Positions 34,481 to 45,970 are shown, counted from the stretch's first letter. The stretch: 64,000 nucleotides of DNA from Asterias amurensis (GCF_032118995.1 NC_092657.1:15420181-15484180); one strand, 5' to 3'. Numbers and translations are program-made. The notes: generated by a model not told the origin, from the sequence alone.

Positions 34481-35102
34481 GAACAGTTCATAACATCCCC
34501 TTCAGTCAAGAATGACCAACAAAGTCCTTTTAAAGGGAACATTCCAAAGCTATCAGCAAAGAAGCAGATACAACCCGGTGTCCAGAATTTTGGAGGAGGA
34601 AACCTTGTAGACCGGTGTCAGATGCAACTGTGTCCGCCATGCAATACTGTCCGCTCCAGACATGACTTAGCATGTATGTGCGAGCACGAATAATACGTAT
34701 GATTGCAGCAAATACTCAAACGGCCGAACATTGTTCATATAATTTCTTGACATGCACTTGAAAAACAAAACAAAAAACATGGCAACCGTTTTCCGTCGAC
34801 CAAGAAAGTCGTTTAATTTACTGCATGTTTAAATTTATAGGTGCTTATACAACAGCGGCGTTACATTTTTTTGCTGTCTTAAGTTTACCCCCCAAACTGG
34901 AGTCATGAGGTTAAAATCACAGGCAAATGTGATTGAGAACAAGCTCGGATGCGTTTTAGTAATTAAGGGTACTTTGTAATCCTTCCAAAGACTTTAACTA
35001 AAATGACGGCTCTAATAATAGATGGTCACGCAGTCCAGCATGATTCACTCTTGGTCAATTTGTTTGATCACCTGCCGTGCGAAGCAAGTTATGATTGTAT
35101 TT

Positions 35103-35161
35103 TTAAAGATGCTATGTCAGATTTTTTGCTGATTTGACCACAACATTTTGATTTGAAACTC
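35103..35161 (-). repeat. MITE, family F, remnant
   Basis: Only the first ~59 bp (TTAAAGATGCTATGTCAG) of the element found whole at 24284 in unit 1. The rest and about 110 bp of flank are deleted. Confidence 0.7.
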
Positions 35162-35340
35162 CATTTTTTTTTCACTCTATCTCTCTTAGAGTCACCTGGA
35201 AATATAATTGTTTTTCTTTCAAACATAAGAGTATATGCTTACGAACAATAAAACAATTTTTTTTAGTAATTGTTTGTCACGATTTATATGTTGAAAAAAA
35301 ATATAAAGTTGTTTGGGGGCTGACTCCGCCTACCCCTTTT

Positions 35341-35576
35341 GTGACGTCAATCGAGGCAGACTTTGCCTGCAATGCGTATAGTAAACACACGTGCAAAGTA
35401 CATGTACGTCCAAGTCGTGAGTTGGTACGTTTCAAAAAGTGTTTTTCTGCATTCAGCAGCAATATACCTGGTAGGCATTGCCGGAAAAAAACAACCCAAA
35501 ATGTATTTTTTTGAAACGTACAAACTCACGACTTGGTCCGTACAAGTACTTTGCAATTTGCCTCGATTGACGTCAC
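35341..35576. repeat. Fold-back element with ~70-90-bp arms
   Basis: Left arm GTGACGTCAATCGAGGCAGA...CCAAGTCGTGAGTTGGTACG pairs with right arm CGTACAAACTCACGACTTGG...GCCTCGATTGACGTCAC. Unit 1 keeps only the left arm. Confidence 0.75.
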
Positions 35577-36235
35577 GAACAGCGCCCTCTCGGGTCGGGG
35601 TCTACTCTTAAATTTGTAAATAACATAATAACTTATTTTTTTAAACCTTAGTTAACTGTTTATTCACATTCCACTCATCAAAACTCATATATTAGTGACA
35701 AAAGCTTTATTATGAAAATATACCACTTCCAGGTGACTTTGAAGAGCGAAATAACCACCACTCTTTTTAAAGAGCTATTTGAGGGACAACTCAAAATTTT
35801 AAGAGTGGTATTTTTCACTAGTTTACATTTAGAGAGTAACGCAAACTCATATTTTGAAAGACCAAATTTAACGCACGGGTCACATGTACTTAGTCTCATA
35901 CAAAATGGAAGACTTATCGCCTTGACCTCGAAACAACAGGGAATACATAATGCATATTGTTGCGTTGGACTCATCACTTTAACCGTGCGGCTTATTCATC
36001 AAACCACTTTAAGCCAAAGCATATAATTTATTAATTACTGCTCCCCCTATCAACAATTATTTTATAGTGTCATCTTTCACCAATACGGGTCACTGTTTGT
36101 ATCGACAAAAGTCGCTGCGCAACATTACCCGAAGTGCGCACACACTCAAGGTATCAATATTCGTTCTCTCTTTCCACCATTTTTGTCATGCCCTTTTTTA
36201 AATCCCTATTTGCTTTTTTAAATCCCTATTTGTTT

Positions 36236-36321
36236 AGAGGATTTGGGTACTTTTTCCAAATGTCCACAGTCTCACATTAAACTTGCAGGGTTTGAAGATA
36301 ATGATAGTGGAAAGCTTCCCG
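36236..36321. repeat. Fold-back MITE, family B, left arm only
   Basis: Starts AGAGGATTTGGGTACTTTTT and ends after GATAGTGGAAAGCTTCCC. This is the right border of duplication unit 2. Confidence 0.75.
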
Positions 36322-36359
36322 TCAACTAGTTTATTAACACTAATTGTCTTTAGAGCTCA

Positions 36360-36600
36360 CTATATGTAGTTAGTGGGCAGCCAGTGAAGACCCTTCTCTC
36401 TCATCTAATGTAAAAAAAAAAAAAAAAAAAAATGGAATACCAAAAATAACGCAGGGGTTACATGTGTGCTAGGTCTTATACAAAATTGATGAATTATCGC
36501 CTTTACCTGAAAGCACCAGGGCATACATATTACATGTCTGTGTTGGACTTATCACTTTAACCGTGCGTTGAGTTAAACAAACCACTTAGCCAAACACAAA
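36360..36600. repeat. Third, diverged partial copy of the duplicated sequence
   Basis: Words GTGGGCAGCCAGTGAAGACC, TTACATGTGTGCTAGGTC, TTATCGCCTTTACCTG and GACTTATCACTTTAACCGTG follow the order of 24650-25300 in unit 1 but are more diverged, with a 21-base A run near 36412-36432. An older round of duplication is implied. Confidence 0.65.
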
Positions 36601-37228
36601 TCATTATTATTTCACCCACCCACTTTTAGTTTTGTTTCCAGACTTTGACCGCCTTTACAAACGTTTCAAAATGTAATCATCTCTTTGAAGATATGTAAAA
36701 GTTATGTTGTCCCTTTTTAGTCTGTGCAAATTATCTTTTCTGCAAACAGAGTTTTGAAGGTGAGATTTACCGTTTTACCTACTCTATCCACAAAGCTGGT
36801 TATTCTGCCTGATAATTGACGAAACTTTGGTGAGATTTTTTAACAGAAAAATTTGAATTTAGGTACTATTTTTCAAAAAAAATATTACATTTGTCGTTGT
36901 AAAATTGCATTTAGTGTTGAAAAATTGCATTTCCCTAGTGCGATTTCGGTCAATATTTCACAGGTATCTTATATTATGCATAATGTTGAGATACACCAAG
37001 TATAGAAGACTGGTGTTTGACAACTACCCCGTTTAGCACCCATTTTTACCTGCATTTATCAGCGCTGACCACACCAAACAAAGGTCAGTGTTACTCTGTC
37101 TTCTTAATTTGAACTGGTTTAATGACAACTCTAGTAAACTAGTTTAAACAATAACCAAAACACACACACGTGAATGAACCATCTAACAAAGCTGATAGAT
37201 ATACTGCCAATAACGACTGTACAATTAC
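36601..37228. other. Intergenic, no gene recognised
   Basis: A family A end-like fragment (ATTATGCATAATGTTGAGAT...GTTTGACAACTACC) lies at about 36939-37030. Confidence 0.4.
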
Positions 37229-37423
37229 TTAAAGGGAGGGTACACGTTTGGTAAATGTCAAAGACCAGTCTTCTCACTGGGTGTATCCCATCGTTACTTC
37301 AGAGGGAGTCGTTTCCCACAATATTTTATATTATCAACAGCTCTCCAATGCTCGTTACCAAGTCAGTTTTAAAGTTAATATTATTTGTTTTGAGTAATTG
37401 CCAAACGTGTACCTTCTTTTTAA
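37229..37423 (-). repeat. MITE, family E, internally deleted
   Basis: 195 bp, with ends TTAAAGGGAGGGTACACGTT and AAACGTGTACCTTCTTTTTAA. Confidence 0.75.
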
Positions 37424-37834
37424 GTAGTTATATGCCCCAACTAGTAGTTACAAGAACCTTATACCACACTTGTTTAAAGTGACTCACGCTTACAGGTGAC
37501 AGATAAACAAGTTGAATACTCCAATAATAACACTTATTTACAATCAAATCCTATAACAGTGTTATAATACCACTTCCAGGTGACATTAACGTCCAGCCCA
37601 CCAATAACATTGGCTTCTAGCGGCAAATTTGTTGTTAAAGATGACAAAATAGTAAACTGATGAATGGTAAAATTATGTTTTAAAGACGTTCCGTATTTAC
37701 ATGCTCTCTCTGTTTAGTGGGTAATAATACAAGTTTAAACCCGTCCATTGTATTTCCAAAGACACATCCCTTTGTTGGTCGTAGGCCTACTCACCAATCT
37801 CAATTCAGGTTGCAAAAGTTATATTATTATAAGT

Positions 37835-38824
37835 TTATGTTACTTGCCGCAGTTTCATGCTGCTTTTCTTGATGGAGTAGTTGAGACCTTTCCATGATAT
37901 CCATTGCAAACCCTGACCAAATGGCACATTTGCCTGTTGGTAGTACACACCATTTAGATTAGAAGTATGACATTTGTTGTACCACCATCCACCAAAATAC
38001 TTATCAGCACAATGTCTATCAGCCCATCCATCGTTGTCCTTGTCTATAGTACTGAAAGGATGTCCGTTATGATGTGGCATTGAGTCACCTACTGTACTCT
38101 GAGCATCATATGAACCAACATGGAGGGTAAAGTTATCCCCTGTAACAGCAAACTCACCATACGAAGCCCACGATGTGTTGGACTGCCAATCTTCCATATG
38201 TATTCTGAGTTGCCACTGTCCCGATTCAGTAAGGTCACGCAGGATGTCATTCCCCAACCAGAACTCATTCTGCAGATCACCAAACCCAGATTTGTAGTCA
38301 CTCCAGGTACGGTTAAATTCAACAGAGCCATCTTGTCGCCTCTGGAACACGATCCAGCCTCCTCCATCGGTTTCCATATCACAGTAGACCTGTAAGCCAT
38401 CAGTCAGACTTGTAGGATAGATTGTGTATATGCCATTGTCAAGGTTACCGTATTGATAATATTTCAAGCAACTGGTATATTTGTTCACTTTATTTGAAAC
38501 GGCAAATGAACGAGTGTCCACTTCTTCATCATAGTAGACACTTCCTTGCGACTCGATTAAGTCATCGGGGCTGTTTGCTCGTGTACCGTTGTTGAACTCG
38601 CAAACATGGTTATCTGTTTTGTAGTTAAATGATACACACTGTGGATCCATAGAGCAGTCTCGCCCACAGATCACAGGAGAAGATACCGTCTTCAACTGGA
38701 ACACATGACTCAGTAAGGCTCGGTTTTCAGCCAAGTAGAAGGTATTGATGAACCGTTGTTGGTTTGCAGACTGGCAGGTCTGAACCATACAAATCAGAAA
38801 CATTGATGTGAAGATAACTTCCAT
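37835..38824 (-). CDS. Secreted PAN-like/FReD lectin-like protein, copy 2
   Basis: 329 residues in a single coding exon. The start at MEVIFTSMFL gives a signal peptide to about residue 19. A strong acceptor (ttatacatttcag) sits just upstream at 38840, so the 5' UTR is spliced as in copy 1. The PAN-like module has C53, C57, C63 and C75 (CGRDCSMDPQCVSFNY). The fibrinogen-related domain spans about 119-329: VYCDMETDGGGWIVFQRRQD, NEFWLGNDILRDLT, calcium loop DKDNDGW at 261-267, C272, GGWWYNKCHTSNLNG with C285, and KLRQV at the end. This pocket is the closest in the window to the ficolin/tachylectin consensus (NCA...CHxSNLNG), so binding of acetylated sugars is plausible. The usual last cysteine of its paralogues (KKCSMK) is serine here (KKSSMK). 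Confidence 0.9.
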   Translation of the reverse strand: MEVIFTSMFLICMVQTCQSANQQRFINTFYLAENRALLSHVFQLKTVSSPVICGRDCSMDPQCVSFNYKTDNHVCEFNNGTRANSPDDLIESQGSVYYDEEVDTRSFAVSNKVNKYTSCLKYYQYGNLDNGIYTIYPTSLTDGLQVYCDMETDGGGWIVFQRRQDGSVEFNRTWSDYKSGFGDLQNEFWLGNDILRDLTESGQWQLRIHMEDWQSNTSWASYGEFAVTGDNFTLHVGSYDAQSTVGDSMPHHNGHPFSTIDKDNDGWADRHCADKYFGGWWYNKCHTSNLNGVYYQQANVPFGQGLQWISWKGLNYSIKKSSMKLRQVT

Positions 38825-39418
38825 GATGAATTTTGTTTCCTGAAATGTATAAGAGAAAAAAACATGTTGACATTTAGCAAAACAATTAAACTTTTTGTTT
38901 TGGTAGCTAACAGGTTGGTCGCAGTGAGTTCTGCTAATCTTGATTTGAATTTCCGAAGAAAAAAAAACCCGAAGTAACTACACGAATCCGAGCAGAATGC
39001 AAGCATCATCAAATGGGTTATTTAACTGCAAGTGGTTCATATGCTGAGCTTTTCACCATCATGATAGTTACTTGAAACATCAATTTAAAAGCTCAAAGTA
39101 AATTAACTTCACTTAAAGGGACACACTGGCTCACCGTTTACGCAATTTAGGGCTGTAGAATCATCAATAATGTTTTTATAGATGGTTGCTGTAAAATAAA
39201 ATCATCAAAATGTCACGTACATAGCGAACAATGATTAAAAAACCCAAAAGTGGCAAAAGGCCAGCGTGTACGTGGTTCCAGCCGTTGCAACTGTCAAATT
39301 TTCGTGACATTGTCGCACAATGTTGTAAGTAGACTGGTGCTTTGTTTATAGCAACGTTTTACTACGACGCAGCATAAGGATCCAGTCTATCCATAAATTA
39401 TAAACAACCAACATATAC
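38825..39418. other. 5' flank of FReD copy 2
   Basis: Contains the 5' UTR acceptor at 38840. Nothing else was recognised. Confidence 0.4.
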
Positions 39419-39496
39419 GGATCAGGCAAATCCTTCGACGGTGGAGGTAGTCGTGCTTCGACGTACATCCAAAGATCGTCACGAAGAACACAAAAC
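39419..39496 (-). pseudogene. Possible orphan exon, C2-domain-like (78 nt)
   Basis: On the minus strand an acceptor (cattttctgggttag) and a donor (gtatatgt) bound 78 nt. They encode FCVLRDDLWMYVEARLPPPS then KDLPDP, continuing as Y if unspliced. The L.V.V..A+.LPPP.K.LPDPY pattern resembles the first strands of a C2 domain. No partner exons were found nearby, so this may be a stray or dead exon, or chance. Confidence 0.25.
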
Positions 39497-39621
39497 CTAA
39501 CCCAGAAAATGATGGGACAGTGACAAGTAAATAAAGCATTCCTGGCACAAACTAGGCATACTACTGCAGTGCATAGGCATGATGCAGTTTGGAATGCGAT
39601 CGTGGCGTACAATCATGCTCC

Positions 39622-39697
39622 CGACGTGCTACTCCTAGAACTATTTCAGTTTCGTCCGGCTGAAACCGAAATAGTTGTAGGAGTACCGACGTGCCAG
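39622..39697. repeat. Short imperfect hairpin (~70 nt)
   Basis: CTATTTCAGTTTCGTCCGG pairs with GGCTGAAACCGAAATAG, and the pairing extends outwards through CTACTCCTA/TAGGAGTA and GACGTG/CACGTC with few mismatches. The size is right for a pre-miRNA or a tiny MITE; the sequence alone does not decide. Confidence 0.5.
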
Positions 39698-40007
39698 GAC
39701 CCATTCAATGCCTGTAGGCGCCTACAGAGGCACAGGAATTTGCTTAGCACAAAAAAAATTGCATAGCAGAAACCAGCCAAATTTTACAATTTGAAATACT
39801 GTGAACTTGTGGCTAGTGCCCAACTAAATTTTTGAAAAGAAAGAAATTTTTTAAGCAGTATTTTTTGCTAAACAGATGAAACTGACGGATAAATGGGCCC
39901 TGTTATTCACAGTGAAACATTTTGTAATCTTGGGGGTTGGGGGTCGGGATGGGAGGGGGGAGGGAATCGTGAGGGATTCAAAAACGTCCTTGTGAGAATG
40001 TATTTTG

Positions 40008-40580
40008 AAACGTAAGCGGGATTGAAAGCGTAATTTTTGATTATAGCGTAACTAATCTAAACAAATGTATATGGATTGTATAGTAGCTGTGTAGTTGGAA
40101 CGTTACCATATCTTTTGGAACGTAAGCATATCTTGAAACGTAAGCGTAGCTAGGTATCTTGGAACGTAAACGTAGCTGCGTATGGAGCGTAAGCGTAACT
40201 TGACTCAGTATTGAAGCGTACTTTTTGTAAATATAGCGTAACTTGAGAAGGAATGTAAGCAAAAACTTGGAATGTAGGCGTATCTTGGAACGTCTTATCT
40301 TTGAAGGTAAGCGTAGCTGGATATCTTGGAAGCTGCGTATGGAAGGTATGCGTAACTTGACACAGGATTGAAAGCATATCTTTTGTAATTACAGCTTAAC
40401 TTGAGAAGGAACGTAGGCAAAAACTTAGAATGTAAGCGTAGCTTGATATCTTGCAACGTAAACATAGCTGCATATGGAACGTAAGCGTAGCTTGACTTGG
40501 CTTGAAAACGTACCTTTTGATATTATAGCGTAACTTGAAGGAACGCAAGCGTAGCTGAGTAGCTGCGTAGCTTGGAACGT
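40008..40580 (+). repeat. Degenerate short tandem array of GGAACGTAAGCGTAGCTTG-like units
   Basis: More than 20 variants of AACGTAAGCGTAGCT are spread over 570 bp, often paired with GGTATCTTGG or TAGCGTAACTTG. Unit length is irregular, and there is no stable reading frame. Confidence 0.8.
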
Positions 40581-41779
40581 AACCAAATAAAACCTCAACA
40601 ATCTCAAAAATAACACTTCATTCACAGAATTAAAAAATATTTTTTTAATCCCTTTTTTCTTCTTCATAAAACATTTTTAAATCTACTCAAACAATAACAC
40701 TGTCAATATAACAAAATGCGGTATTTCTACTATTGGACATCATCAATCTTTTTTTATTGTTACCTGAAAACTCCTAGCAAAATAAAATTAGGAGCCATGA
40801 AACAAAACAGAGCATAATATTGGAACGTTGCGATCATAAGAAATAACGGATTCGACACAAGGTGTACCGACTGACAAACCCACGATGAAAAACATGTACT
40901 CCCAACCCCTCCCAAGCTCACGGCGAGACCCGCAAGCTTGGAGTTCATAGAGCCTGGGATTACACCTCCAGCCCCCACGAGACACGGCATGACCGCTATG
41001 GTATAATGCCCCGAGGCTTACGTTCTGATTGCTCCACGCCGTGGGCTATACAACAAGCTTCCGTTACACGGACTCTTTGAATGCGAATCTTTCGTTAGAT
41101 TTTTCACCATTATTTACATTTTATAGCGATTACTTGAATACATGATCTTTTTCGTCAATTACTCGTTTAAAATTTTGTAAAAAAAAAAAAAAAAAAATTG
41201 TTTTGGTAAGTTACTTTTTGACGCCTGGAAGTAAAACTAGCCCGGAAGGTCACGTGATTGTTTGTACCAATTTTTGGTTAGAACAATCACGCGACCTAAG
41301 TTTTTGTTTTAAAATGCTCAAAAGCGGCCAAATTTGATGATTTTTTTTTATGGACTGTTCTTCTTCATTCCTGGAAGACGGCTGAATTCATTTCTTAGTC
41401 TATTTTGTAGCCCAAATAGCCCAAATCGGCCGGTGTGTTCCTTTAAAACTTTGTGTTCTTCGAAGACTTGTTGGTCAGTTGAATGACAATGCGATGGTGT
41501 GCCTGGTTGGATAAGATCAATTTGAATTTAAAAGGCAGAAGAGTAACGCTGCAAAACATTATACAATTAGTACATACATCTGCCATGGAAGCAAAATTAC
41601 TTACCCTTTTTCAAAAGCAAGTCTTATCCGTAACAAAATGAATGTACCGTAACTTGCTACCGCAACATGTCGTCTTGTTTATTGTGTCGTGACTGCTTCC
41701 TTGTTCACACGATGCAACATTTTACCTTTACTCTAACACTACAAATGCTTGTTGGCAGTTTGCAATAATGCACAGGCCT
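40581..41779. other. Intergenic, no gene recognised
   Basis: Contains an 18-base A run near 41180. Around 41245-41300 there is a short inverted repeat (GGTCACGTGATTGTT / AACAATCACGCGACC). No coding support. Confidence 0.4.
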
Positions 41780-41990
41780 GGACGAAAGCAATTTAATTTC
41801 CACGGTCACTAAAATCTTTCCCGTGGGAGATTTAATGAGATTGTCGATTGAGGTGAAAATTACGAACGCCTTGAAAAGTTGAGTAATCATTCCATCGATT
41901 CTAAAACGTAAAGGCCTCCGCTAATCACCCCAACGAGCGCCACTGATTATTAAATGAAAAATACGAAATTTGTTTCACGGCCGTCAAGCT
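41780..41990. repeat. Family I repeat
   Basis: Contains CCTGGACGAAAGCAATTTAA, TTCCACGGTCACTAAAATC and TTAATGAGATTGTCGATTG, matching repeat I at 9660, 18290 and 19860. Confidence 0.5.
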
Positions 41991-42236
41991 GAGTTGATAA
42001 CTGGGCCAGCGTTATTAATTTACAAAGAGCAAAGCCTTGTGGCGTGTTTTATTCTTAAAAAGCCTTTCGAAATTCTTATGAAGGCGCTGGTTTTACAGCC
42101 AGCTCAAAGTTAAACAACCAAAAACATCCGAAAGTGTACCTCGAGCTCACTAGAATTAACAATCACAAATTAACATTTAAAAACATTACGAAGGAAATAC
42201 AAAAACTTAAATACATTATACAATTATACGCTACAG

Positions 42237-42495
42237 TTAGGGTGCGTTCGTTTAGTTTTCCTAGGTCTACCCCGCGGTGCTCACTCGGGTGAGTCCCTGA
42301 AAAGAGCTAAACGAACGACCACTCACCGCTCTCGTAGTGACGTCGTTTACCTGGGGCCAGCCCCCAAGTGACCCACTCCACAAGCAGGGCACTGGGGGCT
42401 GACCTGGGTGAGCCCCTGGAATGACGTCAAAAGCTATTCGAACGCACCGCGGCAGACCGGGAATGACCCAGGGAAGCTAAACGAACGCACCCTTA
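42237..42495. repeat. MITE, family L
   Basis: 259 bp, with ends TTAGGGTGCGTTCGTTTAG and CTAAACGAACGCACCCTTA. It is GC-rich inside (CCTGGGGCCAGCCCCC), unlike its surroundings. Confidence 0.85.
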
Positions 42496-42729
42496 GTTTG
42501 AAATCACTTCTCAAGTTCTATCTACTGCCCTCTGTTGGCCAAATCTGGCATTACTATATAGAAAGCTGAAAAACGACGATTAGAAAGGACGGATAGGAGA
42601 TAGTCATCTGCCGGTGAAATTCGTCCTGCATTTTGTACTCAGTGCGTTCACACATTCTGTCATCTTAAATAGATTGATACCAATAATGGTAAAATAAAAT
42701 TGTGATCATCACCTGTTGTACTTTAAAAG

Positions 42730-42905
42730 ACCGGCCGTCAATTTTACAAAACTATCCTAACTTAAGACTAATCTTATGACTTAGGACGTGTCCCAACATT
42801 GCACTGTAGCATGCAGACCTTAAGATTAATCCTAAGTTAGGAAGAGTTACTTGTCCTTACTCGAGATAAGACGAGTCCTAACTATTTGTGGAATCGACCC
42901 CGGGT
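42730..42905. repeat. Inverted-repeat element with CTTAGGA motifs
   Basis: TCCTAACTTAAGACTAATCT is complemented by AAGATTAATCCTAAGTTAGGA about 80 bases later. The right flank repeats the motif as AAGACGAGTCCTAAC. Exact ends are unclear. Confidence 0.55.
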
Positions 42906-44085
42906 TTCGGAACAAACTGCGGGTTAAGCAATACATTAATAAAAAATATTGAGTGTTTTAGATTTTGTTTCAAAATGTTGTTTAATAAACCATCAAGTTT
43001 TGTATTCATGACATTTGTGCACGTCTGTTAACCGTGTGCTCTCGCTGCATATTCTAATTATCATTAAAAGCACGTGACCTAGCCCAATAATGGACAAGTA
43101 CAATACAAAATTGAAAATATAAACGACCACTAATATATTTTTTGTTCGTCCATCGACATTTTAAATCATGACATCAAAATACTATTTTGTTACCGCGACA
43201 TGTTGTTTCATTCATGAAAATTGTTTCGATCCCTCAACAAAATAGCATTGAAAAAATAATTTGTTTCCTCCAGATAAAAATTCGTTCCCTTAAGTTGTTA
43301 TTTTGAGGAACGACTTAGTTGCTTTCATGTGACTGAAAGCTTATTTCGAGGGGATTAAAACTTACCGTAGCTATTTCCTTCGAACAAAATAATTGTTTGA
43401 TAGAATGAACTTATTAAGCTGCTAAAGAGGCCTTAAAATATGACTAGATCAAGTTTTGGTTTGGTTAACTAAGCCATAACTACCGGATATTCGTCCCGAA
43501 TTTGTTGATTTCGAGACCTCAAGTTCTAAACTTGGGTTCTCGAAATCAGTCTAGTGGCACTCAAGCTGACAACACAACGGCTACCATAGAAACTTTGATT
43601 GATTTGTTAGTCCTTGCTAGTTGGTAACTAAATCAAAAAAATGTATGCCATATTCGTGAAGGCTACTAATATCGGTCAACAAAAATAAGGCCATTTATAT
43701 ATGTCCCTCCAACATAATCAATGGTGCATGGACGCCATAGAGCACGTTGTAATAATTTACTCACAAGTTTTATAATACTGCACTCGTTCACGGCAATACT
43801 TAATTGAGTTAAGCCAGTTGGGCACTGTATCAATTACTCACGGAATACTGGGCAGACTATGTTTACAGGGAAAATACAATTTGTATAAAGTGCTTTCGAG
43901 CAGTTCCTTTGGGCGTAAACTTTAGTTGTCCCTGTTTTTGGGAGTAGGTTATTGTTGCAACTTTTTTAATGATATAAATTTTTTACATCTTCTACTTTTA
44001 TGGCAAGTAACGGCTTAAACATAAAGTTACAGCTAAATACTGCTGTCATTTTGAAGACAGCAATCGACTCCAAACCATAGTATAC
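42906..44085. other. Intergenic, no gene recognised
   Basis: Only a family A hairpin fragment at 43507-43548 (GATTTCGAGACCTCA / TTCTCGAAATC) was recognised. Confidence 0.4.
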
Positions 44086-44251
44086 AAATATTGACTGCTT
44101 CGAGTGCTATGGTTAAAACTATGACTCCCGAGGTGATCCCCGGAGAGTTCTTTTTTTCCCGAGGCGAAGCCTCGGGAAAAAAGAACGGTACGGGGATCAC
44201 CGAGGGAGTCATAGTTTTGACCATTGCACGAGTAAAAACAGTCAATATTTG
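44086..44251. repeat. Near-perfect loopless palindrome (family N), ~80-bp arms
   Basis: The block folds on itself at 44161-44173 (GAGGCGAAGCCTC). Arms run through CCCGAGGTGATCCCCGG / ACGGGGATCACCGAGG and AAACTATGACTCCC / GAGTCATAGTTTT out to CAAATATTGACTG / CAGTCAATATTTG. Open frames on both strands here are mirror images of each other and not genes. Confidence 0.9.
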
Positions 44252-44541
44252 TTTTATAACACCCCGAACATTTCTTAATACTGTACTATTATTATTAAGT
44301 TATAGACCTGATTGCTATAATCCACGGACGACGCGAATACAGATTGCAAAAACTGTTACTCTGCTGCATGTAGTGAGTGTCGTTCAATCCGAAATGGTTA
44401 TAGACTATTTGTTTTTCATATTAATTTATCATCCTCGTACACGCAACGGACGTCTGGGTACTGCACGCCGTGTGCTAGTCTTTGAACTTTGCGTGTCTTT
44501 GGACTAGCGCACGGCAAACCGACGCACTATCACACATATGT

Positions 44542-44946
44542 CATATATATTGACTAGAGCGCTTACTTGCTCTGCGTTTAGAAGCCACCCTGGGCGCAGA
44601 CATGTTTGATGTGTTGCGTGACTTTGGAACTTTTTTAATTTTAAGAGAACACACATTCGCGTACGTCCGCGCTACGAAAACCAAAGTTCGACTTGATTGA
44701 TGTACTAAAAAGAGCATAGGCCTACGCGCCCTTTAAACATGACGCACATGACGCTCGCAGTTTGTACGCTCATCAGCAGATTGTGCGTTCACATTTGCTG
44801 CATTTTTTGGGTCGATGACACACAGAAAAGAACAAACGCACTATCATGCAAATAGCCGTACAATTGCGGTACAAAATGTCAAGCTTTTGTATTGGTTTGG
44901 ACATAAACATGGATGTGTGTTAGCGCTCTAGTCAATATATATATAG
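44542..44946. repeat. Inverted-repeat element, 405 bp
   Basis: The ends are CATATATATTGACTAGAGCG and CGCTCTAGTCAATATATATA. The interior holds paired words such as TTTGAACTTTGCG-like and ACGCACTATCA (both sides of the left end). No coding support. Confidence 0.65.
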
Positions 44947-45255
44947 CCCTAAGCTCAAAACAGATTGTACATGTGGCTTTCAGTAAACTTAAAGTCAACA
45001 GAGTGGGGCAGCTTTCGGTTGCGTCGAGTGTTCTAAGCAATCAAACAAAAAGGCATACACAATACCACAATGAAATGTTTGGCCTACGTGACGTAATACT
45101 TCACTCGAAGACGTATTATTGTATTTTTACTGTATTTTGTGTTTTGCAGCAATTTACATACTCCTTCATCTGTTTTTGTTGCATTGGTTGCTGGTTGACA
45201 ATAGTGTTACTAAAACAAAACCTATTGTTAAAAAAAAAGAAAAAAAAAAGTTGTA

Positions 45256-45616
45256 TTAAAAGCACTGTACAGGTTTGGTAATCTCAAGATATAAATTACC
45301 ATAAAACCTTATTTGGTAACGAGCAACGGGAAGCTGTTGATAGTATGAAGTATTGTGAGAAACGACTCCTCCAAAGTAACGTAGTTCTTTAGAAAGAGGT
45401 AATTTCTCACTAGAATATCAGACGAGTTCAGGCCAGAAGTCTTTCATTCCTATCTGAAGGCACATCCCCCGATTTTTTTTCATCATTTCTTTGAAACCCC
45501 AATGAACAATTGAGTCAAACCTGTCACAGGCTTGTTTTACATGCAATATTTTGTTCGGTTAAATTAAGCGAGAATACTGATCTTTGACGATTACCAAATG
45601 TGTCCAGTGCCTTTAT
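45256..45616 (+). repeat. MITE, family E/A, diverged
   Basis: 361 bp, with ends TTAAAAGCACTGTACAGGTT and CAAATGTGTCCAGTGCCTTTA. It is intermediate between families A and E. Confidence 0.65.
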
Positions 45617-45840
45617 TAGTATTCTGCTGCGGTACACAATTACTACAAATATTACTAGTGGTGCGCGTGCGCGTCATCGAGCAGAAAGTGATGCATTCCG
45701 AACGATTAAGTTCATATTGAAGGAACGCAGCAAACCAGCAAGTAGCTCATGATTGTACACCCTATTGCTTTATTATCTACGCATATAATAAGCGTCTTAT
45801 ATATGGGACACTGAGCAGACTATATTCATATAGTCAACAA

Positions 45841-45970
45841 TGGTCTCGAAATCAAATTCGTGGAAAATTACTTCTTTCTCGAAAACCACGTCACTTCAGA
45901 GGGAGCCGTTTCTCCAATGTTTTATACTATCAACCTCTCCCCATTACTCGTTACCAAGTAATATTTTAAG
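45841..45970 (-). repeat. MITE, family A, fragment
   Basis: GGTCTCGAAATCAAATTCGT to CTCGTTACCAAGTAATATTT, with both termini lost. It lies just 3' of the FReD relic. Confidence 0.75.

Larger units (their letters stand above)
26301..36321. repeat. Tandem segmental duplication, unit 2
   Basis: This 10.0-kb block is the partner of 18211-25590. It is longer because of insertions absent from unit 1: a family J MITE (27288), a G-like segment (about 28340-28800), an extra tandem copy of the 21140 module (30741) and a 1.5-kb TIR element (32544). It has deletions inside one family A copy, one family C copy and one family F copy. No protein gene is recognised. Confidence 0.85.

Noticed and set aside
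35712-36026. 104-codon frame in unit 2
   Set aside because: The matching region of unit 1 does not keep the frame, and no family is recognised.
44033-44507. Open frames on both strands with similar peptides
   Set aside because: They are mirror readings of the palindrome 44086-44251.
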